Of a stretch of DNA of 64,000 bases, positions 26,101-34,976 are shown in pieces. The translations under genes and the position numbers were made by a program. The DNA is taken from contig CAZOQT010000001.1 of the NCBI GenBank assembly GCA_964582265.1, forward strand, positions 1 through 64,000, read 5' to 3'. Below the pieces are notes generated by a model. The model was not told the DNA's origin and ran no database searches. It saw nothing but the letters and a program-made list of their open reading frames with translations. The DNA comes from JBAZYK01 sp964582265 (GTDB taxonomy: Bacteria; Patescibacteriota; Gracilibacteria; UBA1369). The stretch's first letter is position 1. Each line of letters opens with the position of its first letter.

Positions 26101-29066
26101 AAGGATTTAATTTCACTAAAGAAGAAATTGCAGCAAGATTAAAACAATTCCCTGTAAGCATTTTACTTACAACTGGCTTAAAGGTAGATACAAGTACCGG
26201 AAAAGCAGTTGGAGGATCTGTTGGAGGCTATGCACCAATCATGCTTGGATCAATTGGAGATTTCGATTTTGTGGTAGCACCAGGTGGACAGAAAGATATT
26301 GGTAGTAAAAGTGGTTCACTTAGCCTTCAATTCGGAGCTGGATACCACGGAGATTTAAGTCATACAGTTACTTTTTTTGGAGGTGTGTCCGCAGGACCTG
26401 GACTGGGCTTATCAGAAGGCGGACCAGCTTTCTTACCTAGTGCAGTTGGTAGCGCAGGTCTAAAGTATAAAGTTGCCGAAGCTGGTGAAAAGAGAGATTA
26501 CGATCATTATATTGGACATGAAGCTGGCGCAGGTGCCGCATACGCTGGCGGTGTTGTCCCAATCTTGAACGTTGCCCCAATTTTTTACGAATGGAAACTT
26601 GATGCTCAAAATAAATATAATAAAGAATTACAGAAAACACTTGAAGATAAAAAAGTAGCTGATTTTATGAAAGAATTAGGAGAAGCAGGGACAGACGAGA
26701 CAAAACTGGACACGCTTGCAATTAAAATTAAAAATTCACCTGAACTTCAAGGAAAACTAAGTTTACCAGCCAATCCTAAAACACAAGATATTATCACAGC
26801 ATTTGGCGATTATATTGCACAAATCATCGAAGATTTTACCGACAATTTTGATTTACCGCTAATTACTGGAGGTAAAATCGAACCAAATGCAGCACTAGGA
26901 ACAATCACAATAGTTGGCGCAGGAACAGGTAACGTCCCATTAGCAATGGTGAGCGCAGGAGCCTTTGTGGCTGACTTAACAGTCGGATTTTTAGCATCTT
27001 TAAACATCAACGTTAGAAAGAAAATCACCATGGTTAGATCACAAACGACTTCCGATGAAACCATGGACACAGCAGCAGAAATAAGCCGTACAAAACAAAT
27101 AGATGAAGCATTTGCCAACATTAAAAAGAGCTTTCCTCCAGAAGTACAGAAAAAAATCGAAGAATTACAAAAGCAAACATCGATTATTGGTGGAAAACAA
27201 AATTTGGATACACAAGGAAAAATTTATACCAGTGAAGCAAGTGGTAAGTTGCAAGACGTAATTTTAGGCCTTGGAATCGCAGAATATAACAAAATGCTAA
27301 AAGATAAAGGTATACAATTAATAGAACAGACCGATCACAAAATTAAAGTAGAATTTACAGATCTATTAAACAAAGACAACGTTACTGTTTATGTTGGAGA
27401 AGGCATTGCCAGCTTAAATGGGAATGAAATTTATATTCAAGATCCGGCGGAACTCAGTAGTCTGTATGTTAACAAGTACACCCGCCAATACCCTTTCCAA
27501 ACAAGACATGGCGCATCGAGAGAAACCGTGATTATGCTCAGCAATAACGCTTACTATAGCGCTCAAGAATTACCCAAAGCATTTACACTTACCAAATTTA
27601 GAGACGAAAATGAATGGAACATTACTGATAACAGAGCTCAAGATAAGCAAAACAATGCTGAACCAAAAGCATACGAAAAGCCAAGCTTGGCAGAAATAGA
27701 TAAGGAATATAACATAATGAGAGAAGCGCTTAATACACAATACGAAACGCTTGATTCAAAGACAGTAAAACAATATGCCGATGGAATTGGTTATGAAACT
27801 TTTAAAAATAACAAAGGTGAAACATTCCATTCAATCACAAATAGAGACGCACAAGAGAGCATTAATAAACCAGACTACACTAAAGAAAGACTTTTTAAAT
27901 TTTTTGATGATTACGCTGACAGTCAAAAACCACCAGTAAGAAAACTCAATGGAAAAGAAAAAGAAGCTCTTTTGGTTCAATTATCAATTAAGCGTTATAT
28001 AATACTTGCAAGAAATCCAAAAGCCTTTGAAGATGAACAAAGATGGGTAGAAGAACACGTGCTGAGACCAGTATTCTTCCAAAGAATAAAAGAGCTTAGA
28101 GCTAAAGGTGTGAAAATTGGCAAACCAGAACAAAGCTCTGAAATATTAGCTGTAGAATTAGCAAGCCAAGCAGTTGAGGATGTTTTAAAGAATATCACAC
28201 CTGAACAATTAGAAACACCAGATCAACTAGATGATTCAACTACTGCAGCAGTCGCCATTGGACGTGGTGGAAATGGACTCCATCATCTTCTAAATGCCTT
28301 AATTGATAAAGAGACAGAGCAAAAAAGCCCATATGGGTATGTAATTGCCAGAGACTATACAAAAGCTTTGAAAGATGAGTCAGATGATCGCCATGACCTT
28401 GCCTTAGTATTGCTAGAAGAAATGGCTAGCGTACCTGATGCCAACCATTTGGAAGAATTAAAAACAATGCCTCTTGCAAGAAGTCTTGCCTCAATTGAAG
28501 CTCTAGCCTTGATTGTTGGCATGGATAATTACAAAGAAATCGTCAATTTCTACAAAGAAGGAAAAATACCTAATCCACCAAATGGCCTATACATGTTTAG
28601 AGACATCATCGCCAAAGTTCGCGAAGCAGAAAAATCAAATCAATGGGCTACAGTTGTGGAAGGGATTAACGGTAAAAAATACACAATCAAAATGAGAGCA
28701 TATTTAAGAGCTGGAGTATTCAGCGAATGTGCCAACTATTCTCCTTTATTTAAAGAAGAAGTATCAATAATGCCAACAGCAGAAATAAAACAATTGCTTG
28801 CAACAGAACAAGAAGGCAACACTACTGTGAAAGGCAAGAGACTAGCAACTTTTACGGGACTAGGCTTAAGCGCAAACCATTCAGTTGCATTGGGGACTGT
28901 GCCAACCCTACCAACTCCAGAAACCCCACCAGGCAAACCGCCAAAATTGGTAATTCCAATTATAAATAAACCTTTGCCAAAACCGGGCACAGGTCTACAC
29001 GGGAGCAAAGACGGTGAAATAAGGCCAGCTGACACAGGAAACGGTAGTGGAGCCGGTCTGGGTTAA
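23172..29066 (+). CDS. Giant uncharacterised protein (1964 residues)
   Basis: A single uninterrupted frame with no recognisable catalytic domain. Residues about 60-165 are a paralogue of the preceding small protein. Long stretches (180-990 and 1300-1880) are charged and mostly helical with beta patches such as GDVLKIHRYEGKKNYKDYTV. Residues about 993-1147 are glycine-rich with alternating strand patterns (GSLSLQFGAGYHGDLSHTVT, VSAGPGLGLSEGGPAF), like a beta-barrel or beta-sandwich. A hydrophobic stretch near 1250-1280 (PLAMVSAGAFVADLTVGFLA) may touch a membrane. The C terminus is proline-rich (LPTPETPPGKPPKLVIPI) and ends in a Gly/Ser tail. No Sec signal peptide. The downstream 1447-residue surface protein suggests a shared envelope role, which is inference. 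Confidence 0.85.
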   Translation: MKTNKNFLQLKNCIPGTADSLLKRAVFEGVGDALSALAKTALEKGKELTEKVHGEFEALKDWDKINAKAMFDTDSETVFNNLSADAYPKNPELQKKYAAELRKVIKDKAENDNDYRSLSNLWAYYRSNGAKKVVIENGIIKFKNSEDKEIQIKHTSIPIYFNPSTEKTKKNEPTVHESDTKAMGLFKPEEVKALFDGKLENGDVLKIHRYEGKKNYKDYTVIYKNDNFYYFFGDKNLNGAKANIYKNDKITLIPKKERQEKLPPHDLEIEGKSYELIGKAPKNESARSLAKRIFDGMKQETNLSDEMIAEIKATGISEEKYAELLDQAKKSEAAKDFDFSPIVKPFKIFVAANSEQKQKESAATKAKTAAEQKQEKERVDATHMTNIEENNWKEIKRTVNPSLGLALTNKDAWDDNWPNMVGTEKIKDVLRTYFNELPDGKIRNATFESIYPGSIETFDPQDVVKAFGIDLKGKLEYKFLGIIPIAGKFEYNDLLGLYNKSTGNTRDVLGNIIKGVEALCDAITQLKLEAKKQPSAKKIEYSGDTRIDDSKKPRFLSVSKLDALHQEVPGMPLKEATKIFGKYKVFKEAETIFEKMGVKESARLSDKAENLRSNKTSDFNFNVRYKGRDLTVRLWREHNFTVIELGNGFDNADLKRVNTDWFTFEPDETKAAIDKFLSSGELPQALNDLNAAPNEAGIIIDPKVVQEINSKMIYSGGGARQKIELNSAQVMELIARLYSIKELKDSIQKVVGQNNYIITKLPVGLDKQNLDLSVIQLAYVIKYKGKINDETASLAESVQDKAQDKLDDQKRLARVINTVFPPNAGDVTKRGKKMGMTEITAGESRSDLRDIYYIGLDGQAANDMFDTSARKRSPEGKLEEKNVIAEFQKLYKKGLQFLAAKSNQPGIGQYYRDLAKGLEKGKSITITNLEKIGAWEIEIIRLGLVQDQMEKESNQEAIIREQIIKLAPELAEQAKKQGFNFTKEEIAARLKQFPVSILLTTGLKVDTSTGKAVGGSVGGYAPIMLGSIGDFDFVVAPGGQKDIGSKSGSLSLQFGAGYHGDLSHTVTFFGGVSAGPGLGLSEGGPAFLPSAVGSAGLKYKVAEAGEKRDYDHYIGHEAGAGAAYAGGVVPILNVAPIFYEWKLDAQNKYNKELQKTLEDKKVADFMKELGEAGTDETKLDTLAIKIKNSPELQGKLSLPANPKTQDIITAFGDYIAQIIEDFTDNFDLPLITGGKIEPNAALGTITIVGAGTGNVPLAMVSAGAFVADLTVGFLASLNINVRKKITMVRSQTTSDETMDTAAEISRTKQIDEAFANIKKSFPPEVQKKIEELQKQTSIIGGKQNLDTQGKIYTSEASGKLQDVILGLGIAEYNKMLKDKGIQLIEQTDHKIKVEFTDLLNKDNVTVYVGEGIASLNGNEIYIQDPAELSSLYVNKYTRQYPFQTRHGASRETVIMLSNNAYYSAQELPKAFTLTKFRDENEWNITDNRAQDKQNNAEPKAYEKPSLAEIDKEYNIMREALNTQYETLDSKTVKQYADGIGYETFKNNKGETFHSITNRDAQESINKPDYTKERLFKFFDDYADSQKPPVRKLNGKEKEALLVQLSIKRYIILARNPKAFEDEQRWVEEHVLRPVFFQRIKELRAKGVKIGKPEQSSEILAVELASQAVEDVLKNITPEQLETPDQLDDSTTAAVAIGRGGNGLHHLLNALIDKETEQKSPYGYVIARDYTKALKDESDDRHDLALVLLEEMASVPDANHLEELKTMPLARSLASIEALALIVGMDNYKEIVNFYKEGKIPNPPNGLYMFRDIIAKVREAEKSNQWATVVEGINGKKYTIKMRAYLRAGVFSECANYSPLFKEEVSIMPTAEIKQLLATEQEGNTTVKGKRLATFTGLGLSANHSVALGTVPTLPTPETPPGKPPKLVIPIINKPLPKPGTGLHGSKDGEIRPADTGNGSGAGLG

Positions 29067-29095
29067 TCAAAAAAATAAACTATTAATCTAATTAT

Positions 29096-29248
29096 ATGAA
29101 AAAACAAAAAGCAATTCTCATTTTCATTCTAATAACATTAGCAATGATCATAGTAAGTATAAGCTTATCTACAAAAAAGACTGTGCAGGACGGACAAGTA
29201 AATGTATCCACTAATGGAATATACACAGGTAACCCTGGCCTTGAATAA
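29096..29248 (+). CDS. 50-residue single-pass membrane protein
   Basis: A short frame between the two large genes, 29 bases after one and 33 before the other. It reads MKKQKAILIFILITLAMIIV (basic start and hydrophobic helix), then a polar tail ending in GIYTGNPGLE. It could be a signal-anchored microprotein, or a secreted peptide if cleaved after the helix. Its position inside a tight operon, clean ATG and stop, and plausible topology argue that it is real. No family is recognised. Confidence 0.65.
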   Translation: MKKQKAILIFILITLAMIIVSISLSTKKTVQDGQVNVSTNGIYTGNPGLE

Positions 29249-29281
29249 AAAAATAATTTAAAAACTTATAACTTTGTAAAT

Positions 29282-32200
29282 ATGTTCAAAACAAAAATAA
29301 AAATTTGGCTTATCCTTACTGCCTTCATGAGTCTTGCAGTAAATGCATATCCTGTTTTCGCCACAGCGATATACAACCAAGATTGTACCTTGGGTGTATT
29401 TTCCTATGATATAGGCCCAAACTCTAAAGAATTTATCGACGATAAAAGTAATCAATATGACAAATACATTCAATATTTACCGAATGAATGTAAGAAACAT
29501 TTGGATTACCCAGAGAAATCAGCTCAAGGCATGCCTTATCAACATCCCGATGTGCCTGTTTATAATGATAATCATGTACAATCACTTGCTGAATTAGATC
29601 ATGTTAGGATGCCATGGGCTGAACATGAACATGCTTATTTCAATGGAAAAGACGCTACAAAAGAGGATTTTTATTACAAATCATTCCTCAAAAAATTCGA
29701 AATAGAAATTCAACCAGACGGAATAAAAAATTTGAATTTTGGCAATGGACAAAGCATAGACAATCTAAATTGTAATATTGAAACCCCTCTGGGATATCTT
29801 GGAAACGATCAAAACAAAATCAAAAAAACAGTAGCAGATCTTCTAGATTGTTCGGGAACCGTCGACGATACGAATTTTTGGGGTGGCGTTAGCATCTCAA
29901 AAAAATACGCTACTTTAAAAAATGGTCAAAAAGGAATTATCGTTACCTGGGAATATGGGACAAAGGACATGTACAAAATGCCAGAAATTTTTGCAAATAA
30001 CGGTAACGGAGGCGATGGAAAAGGGTTTAGAATTTACATAAAAAATGGTAATTCAACACAGGTCGATCTAAATAATTATCAAACCTTAACGTTGTCAGAT
30101 CCATATCATCGTGATGCCCAATTCGGTGTACATTTTCTTACTAAAAACCAACCAAACGGAGCAAATATCTGGAGCGCAACAACAACTTCTAGAGCACTTA
30201 TCGCAGATTTTGCCATGTACAAAAAAAACTATCCACAAAACTTTCTAAAAGGTTGTGTAAGTAATGATGCAACAAATGCCGAAAGTGGATGGTGCCAAAC
30301 ATATCCAGACAATTATAAATCATATGAAAAATCACTTGTAAACAAAAACTTTTTCTACTGGTTCCCAATCGGCTCTGTAGGAACAATTTGGAAAACGCCG
30401 CTCGCCCCATCCCAACCCCTCGCCTGCACCGGCCTTACACTTAACCCAAGTTCTTGGGTAGCCGGCAAGCCAACAACATTCACGGTAACTCCAACATTTT
30501 CGGACAATAAAAATCACAACCTGGACTACGAGTGGAAAGCTTCTCACTGGTTTGGAGATAGCGAAAAATTCTTTGATGTTAATCTTAATCCAGAAAAAAT
30601 ACTTCCAATACCAGCTGCTGATAGTCTAGCCCCAAATGATAGCAAAATTTCACCAATACCAGCTGCTGACAGTTTAGCTCCAAACGACAACAAAATCTCA
30701 CCAACTCCGGCCGCTGATTCAATAAAGCCAAATGTTAAAGATATAAAAATAGATAAAAAATTACCTATTAAAATCCCCGGTGGCGCAAACTTGCTTGGTG
30801 CAAATTTGCTGGCCGCCTTAGGAAATAATCAAAACGCTGCGCAAAAACCTGCAAGTGAAAAGGCTGCAAATCTTGCCAGAACACCCGCGTTACCAACCGA
30901 TTTACTTGGACTAGGATTTTTTACCGACAATGCAAATACATTTGACTACGGGAACCCATATACGGACATAGACAACAATTCACAATTCGGCCCAGTTGAT
31001 GACACCTCTACCTATTACACAGGCAGCAAAGGCCAAGTACCGGTTTTGATCACAGTCAAAGCGGTAAATCCAAGAGAGGCCATTGACTTAACAAAATGTC
31101 AGGCACAACTTGTTATTCCAGTTTTACCAACTCCAGGAAAAGTTTGTAACAGCCTAAAGATTTATCGCAACGGCCAAGAATTCCCTGGCGCAATCAGCAT
31201 TAATGACCCAGCAAATCCAACCGATAAACTTACTTTAAAGGTTGATAAATCAGCAGGTCTTGACCTTGACTATACATGGGAAGCAAAATCAGGCAACACC
31301 ACAACCGGTACTTTTAGCGGCGTTAAAGCCAAAGGTCCGGCAAATCCACTTACTTCAACAGACGAAACTGATCCAACTACTTATAAAGGTCCAAGTCAAA
31401 ATGCGATCACCAAAGTTAAAGTTAATGCATATAACACTGCAGATAAGAGCAAAACTACACTTTGTTCAGATGAGTTCATTATGACTCCTCCGGGCATTAC
31501 TCCAAACGTTTGTACCGCCTTGAATCTAACAGTAAACGGCACTCCGGTTAGCTCATTCAACAACTTCCAACCTGGTCAAAGCTATACTTTAGCCGTAAAT
31601 CCGACTAATCAAAAAGCTCCAAATCCAAATCAGGTTAAATGGAATGAACAGGGAGATGGCACTCTTAAGCCAGTTGCAGGCTCCCCTGCCAGCTGCGCTG
31701 TGTCAAACGTTCCTGCCAATGGCAATACACAATTCACCGCACCAGCAAATTGTAAATACATATACACTGCTGCTGCCGGCGGATCTGTATTTGCAGAAGT
31801 AGTTAACGATATTGACCCAAGCATTTCTGTACCAGATGTATGTAAAGCAAGCTTTACAGTACCTAGACCACCAGAAGAACAAGTTTGTCAAAATCTTACA
31901 CTCATCCCACAAGGCAATAACAAATATTGTGTAAGCACAAACCCAGGTGAATATGCCACACAAACAGTTTGGGGAACTTCAAACGGAGCAAACCTAACCA
32001 CAACAGATAACGGCACTTGTGTAATCGCGCCTCCAACCGATAGCGGCTATACATTAACTGTTAACGTTCCTGGCCAATCAAATTGTCAGGCTCAAACTCC
32101 TATTGCTCCATTACCTCCACCACCTCCACCAAGAATCGTAAAAGAAGTAATGAGTAATCAAATGGATGGCTTTAGAAAAGTTGTTTCAATTGCTCCATTA

Positions 32201-33625
32201 GACGTTGCACCACAAAACAACATTGTACACTATCGTTTGACCTTTACTCCTGGCGCTGCAAACACTACTGCTACGATTACCGATCCAATTGCAAATGGGA
32301 TTCAAGGCAAATTACTACCTGAAGGTTATGGTCCAGGCGGAAAAATTGTTTACGCAAATAATTTAAATGTAAGCGTACCACCATGTCTAAACTCAACATC
32401 AAGCAACTGTTACACGGGTGACATTGGCAACTTTGCCGGACTTAAATTGGTTCGCGTAAATCAGCCAGTAACAATCACTTACGATGGTCGCATTATCAAT
32501 TCCAAAATTAATGATGACAGTTGTCAGAACCTTGGTTACTGTGAAGAGTTCTTTGAAAACAGAGCAACAATTATTAATTCACAAGTTGAACGTGAATCAG
32601 ATATTTACATATACAGACAAAACTTTGAAAGTAACGTTGTTCGTGTACAAATCTTCTGTCAGTACATTTTAAGTCGCGCCTCCGGTGATATTTTCTTGGA
32701 GACAGACTTGAACGCAGGAATCAATGTTTATCGTTGTTTCCCATACAAGAGCACAACCGGAACAATTACCACAATTATAACTACGCCACCAATCGTCCCA
32801 AAGACTGGTGCAGGTGAAATAGTTACTATTGATCATGAAGTTTGCGCTCAAGGCACAACAGGAGAAATTGGCAAATTATATGGTCAAGGCGACAAAGACA
32901 GTAAAGGACTTTCCAGCCAAATTTGTGAAATCAAATTAGGTGGATCAGCCGGCCAACTAGCTACCAAAGAAACTTACACCAACAGTATCAAAGAAAATGT
33001 AAAACGTGTTGCTCGTTGGGAACCAAACTTAGAAAAAAACGCAGGATCTTCAACTTCTGTAATTACATCAATCACAAATGCAGATCAACAATCAACAGGC
33101 ATCAACCTTGATGGCGTCTACCATAAAAAAGGCGGAAATCTGTTTGTAGGCGGAGAAGGCAACTTTATGAAAGATGGCGATGGTGCCAAAACTTTCATTG
33201 TTGAAAATGGAGATCTGTACATTACAAAGGACATCAAGATTGGCGGATGTGAAAATTACTGTTCCCCACGTGAAACAGCAGCACTAGCCTTTGTAGTACT
33301 TAATGGTAACGTTTACATTGCACCAGATGTAAAAGAAGTAGATGCTGTGATTTTCGTACAAGGCAATACCAATAATAAGGGCCAGGTTAAATCAGGCAGA
33401 TACATTAACGGTAAAGCTACAGAAGAAGTTTCTTTAAAACAATTAGTGGTTAAAGGTTCAATTTACGGTGACATTAAACCTCTACTAAAGAAGCGCGTTT
33501 ACGCTGGCGATCCAGCTTTGAACGAAGGTAGCATAGTTATCCGCACAGATGAAAGAATTTTCATCAACACTCCTCCAGGCTTGCAAGACTTGGTCGATGT
33601 AAAATCAGAGATTACTGCAAACTAA
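29282..33625 (+). CDS. Giant secreted surface protein with cysteine-bounded Ig-like modules
   Basis: 1447 residues with a signal peptide (KIKIWLILTAFMSLAVNAYP, likely cut after VFA). Residues 30-370 are an unrecognised extracellular domain. Four Ig-like modules start at C382, C622, C744 and C869 with the pattern CxxLxL (CTGLTLNPSS, CNSLKIYRNG, CTALNLTVNG, CQNLTLIPQG), each ending in another cysteine, so one disulfide per module is likely. Module 1 is enlarged by three 16-residue repeats. A proline run (PLPPPPPPR) leads to a DUF11-like domain from about 952, then a beta-rich C-terminal domain (GGNLFVGGEGNF, NGDLYITKDIKIGG, LNGNVYIAPDV). No sortase motif or C-terminal anchor is visible. A strong terminator follows. 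Confidence 0.88.
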   Translation: MFKTKIKIWLILTAFMSLAVNAYPVFATAIYNQDCTLGVFSYDIGPNSKEFIDDKSNQYDKYIQYLPNECKKHLDYPEKSAQGMPYQHPDVPVYNDNHVQSLAELDHVRMPWAEHEHAYFNGKDATKEDFYYKSFLKKFEIEIQPDGIKNLNFGNGQSIDNLNCNIETPLGYLGNDQNKIKKTVADLLDCSGTVDDTNFWGGVSISKKYATLKNGQKGIIVTWEYGTKDMYKMPEIFANNGNGGDGKGFRIYIKNGNSTQVDLNNYQTLTLSDPYHRDAQFGVHFLTKNQPNGANIWSATTTSRALIADFAMYKKNYPQNFLKGCVSNDATNAESGWCQTYPDNYKSYEKSLVNKNFFYWFPIGSVGTIWKTPLAPSQPLACTGLTLNPSSWVAGKPTTFTVTPTFSDNKNHNLDYEWKASHWFGDSEKFFDVNLNPEKILPIPAADSLAPNDSKISPIPAADSLAPNDNKISPTPAADSIKPNVKDIKIDKKLPIKIPGGANLLGANLLAALGNNQNAAQKPASEKAANLARTPALPTDLLGLGFFTDNANTFDYGNPYTDIDNNSQFGPVDDTSTYYTGSKGQVPVLITVKAVNPREAIDLTKCQAQLVIPVLPTPGKVCNSLKIYRNGQEFPGAISINDPANPTDKLTLKVDKSAGLDLDYTWEAKSGNTTTGTFSGVKAKGPANPLTSTDETDPTTYKGPSQNAITKVKVNAYNTADKSKTTLCSDEFIMTPPGITPNVCTALNLTVNGTPVSSFNNFQPGQSYTLAVNPTNQKAPNPNQVKWNEQGDGTLKPVAGSPASCAVSNVPANGNTQFTAPANCKYIYTAAAGGSVFAEVVNDIDPSISVPDVCKASFTVPRPPEEQVCQNLTLIPQGNNKYCVSTNPGEYATQTVWGTSNGANLTTTDNGTCVIAPPTDSGYTLTVNVPGQSNCQAQTPIAPLPPPPPPRIVKEVMSNQMDGFRKVVSIAPLDVAPQNNIVHYRLTFTPGAANTTATITDPIANGIQGKLLPEGYGPGGKIVYANNLNVSVPPCLNSTSSNCYTGDIGNFAGLKLVRVNQPVTITYDGRIINSKINDDSCQNLGYCEEFFENRATIINSQVERESDIYIYRQNFESNVVRVQIFCQYILSRASGDIFLETDLNAGINVYRCFPYKSTTGTITTIITTPPIVPKTGAGEIVTIDHEVCAQGTTGEIGKLYGQGDKDSKGLSSQICEIKLGGSAGQLATKETYTNSIKENVKRVARWEPNLEKNAGSSTSVITSITNADQQSTGINLDGVYHKKGGNLFVGGEGNFMKDGDGAKTFIVENGDLYITKDIKIGGCENYCSPRETAALAFVVLNGNVYIAPDVKEVDAVIFVQGNTNNKGQVKSGRYINGKATEEVSLKQLVVKGSIYGDIKPLLKKRVYAGDPALNEGSIVIRTDERIFINTPPGLQDLVDVKSEITAN
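30605..30748 (+). repeat. Three tandem 48-bp coding repeats
   Basis: Residues 442-489 of the surface protein are three 16-residue copies: PIPAADSLAPNDSKIS, PIPAADSLAPNDNKIS and a diverged PTPAADSIKPNVKDIK. Low complexity, Pro/Ala/Asp-rich, probably an extended linker inside the first Ig-like module. Confidence 0.85.
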
Positions 33626-33640
33626 GCTCTTACATGGTTC

Positions 33641-33670
33641 AAAAGCCCCTGCAAAAACGGGGGCTTTTTT
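33641..33670 (+). terminator. Terminator of the giant-protein operon
   Basis: AAAAGCCCC pairs perfectly with GGGGCTTTT around a 10-base loop and ends in a T-run, 15 bases after the surface-protein stop. Confidence 0.9.
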
Positions 33671-33817
33671 GAATTAAATATCGTTATACCAAGTAGAAAA
33701 AAGCTTGCTCAAATTGGGGTTAATTTGCCATTTGCTCACACTAGGCTTTGTGCTAAATTTAGATCCCGCGACAAAATCACGCAGGCACGCATATTTGTAG
33801 CCAGATCAAGCAAAAAC

Positions 33818-34834
33818 ATGCCCAACTCCAACAACATATTCTTATTCTGCGGCGAAGATACTTACAGCGCTTATCAAAAAAGTAAGCACTGGCGTGATCA
33901 ATTCGAAAAAAAATATGGAGACATTAACATCAATATTTTTGAAGGCGCAAAATTAACCGCAGAGCAACTTATAGAAACGCTTGATTCAATCCCCTTTTTG
34001 AGCGAAAAAAAACTTACCATTGTTAATGACTTTTTATCCGAAGGTGAAGACGAAGATCAAAAGAAAATTGCCGAAAAAATTGAAAACCTTCCTGATCACA
34101 ATATTTTAGTTTTTATTGAAGAAAAAAAGCCGGACGCACGCATGACTCTTTATAAAAAACTAAAAAAAATTGGCCAGATTGAAGAGTTCAACTACCTAGT
34201 TGGCCCAAAACTGAACCAGTGGATTCAAAAAGAAATGGCCCAAGCAGGAGCCAAACTGGGCCAACCACAAATCAATATAGGCTCAAAAGAGGCTCAGATT
34301 TTGGCTGAGATGGTTGGGCCAAACCTGTGGCAAATGAAGCAGGAAGTAGAAAAATTAGCGCTTTACTCTTGCACGCCTGCAGCCTCAAACGGCAGCACCA
34401 GCGTTCGTCCTATTACAGAGGATATAATTCACAAACTTGCCAATCCCAATCTATCCACTTCGGTTTTTAAACTCACAGACTACATTGGTCAAAAGAAAGC
34501 CAAGGATTCACTTAAGACCTTTAACACTCTGATCGAAAGCGGAGAAGACATCATCAAAATCTTTTTTATGATTGTAAGGCAATTCAGAATTTTAATTCAA
34601 ATAGACGATTGCCTTAAACACAAAATGAACAAAAACGAAATTACAGCTAAACTTAAAGAACATCCATACGTTGTCATGACGTCAATGGGACAATGCAAAA
34701 ATTTCAACACTAAAAAATTGCAGGAAATCTATAACCTTCTTTTAAAAATAGATACCGATCTCAAAACTGGAAAAATTAAAATGACAGAAATTCGCCTGGT
34801 ATTAGAAAAATTCATTGTTGAACTTTCAAACTAG
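33818..34834 (+). CDS. holA: DNA polymerase III delta subunit
   Basis: HolA is the wrench of the clamp loader that opens the beta clamp. The start region NNIFLFCGEDTYSAYQK, the segment LTIVNDFLSEGE and the helical middle GPNLWQMKQEVEKLALYS match the family, and the C-terminal collar reads DLKTGKIKMTEIRLVLEKFI. ATG at 33818 is preferred to an in-frame TTG at 33725, since the extra 31 residues are not family-like. The 338-residue product is normal. It stands alone between the operon terminator and the TrmB-type regulator gene. Confidence 0.93.
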   Translation: MPNSNNIFLFCGEDTYSAYQKSKHWRDQFEKKYGDININIFEGAKLTAEQLIETLDSIPFLSEKKLTIVNDFLSEGEDEDQKKIAEKIENLPDHNILVFIEEKKPDARMTLYKKLKKIGQIEEFNYLVGPKLNQWIQKEMAQAGAKLGQPQINIGSKEAQILAEMVGPNLWQMKQEVEKLALYSCTPAASNGSTSVRPITEDIIHKLANPNLSTSVFKLTDYIGQKKAKDSLKTFNTLIESGEDIIKIFFMIVRQFRILIQIDDCLKHKMNKNEITAKLKEHPYVVMTSMGQCKNFNTKKLQEIYNLLLKIDTDLKTGKIKMTEIRLVLEKFIVELSN

Positions 34835-34858
34835 CCATTTTAAACAGGTCCTGGGCCA

Positions 34859-34873
34859 GTAGAAACTTTCTAC
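34859..34873. promoter_or_regulatory. 15-bp palindrome upstream of the TrmB-type regulator gene
   Basis: GTAGAAACTTTCTAC is a perfect inverted repeat of 7-bp arms around one central base, 103 bases before the regulator start. It could be an operator for this regulator. Confidence 0.4.
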
Positions 34874-34976
34874 GACATTATTAATAAACGGCACAACTCA
34901 AAATTTTACGTTCAGCTTTTTTAAAAATAAAAGTCTTGTTAGGATTGCGATTGAAAAACACATAATATTAAAAATA

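Noticed and set aside
33725..33817. N-terminal extension of holA from a TTG codon
   Set aside because: The extra residues do not resemble DNA polymerase III delta; ATG at 33818 begins the conserved region.
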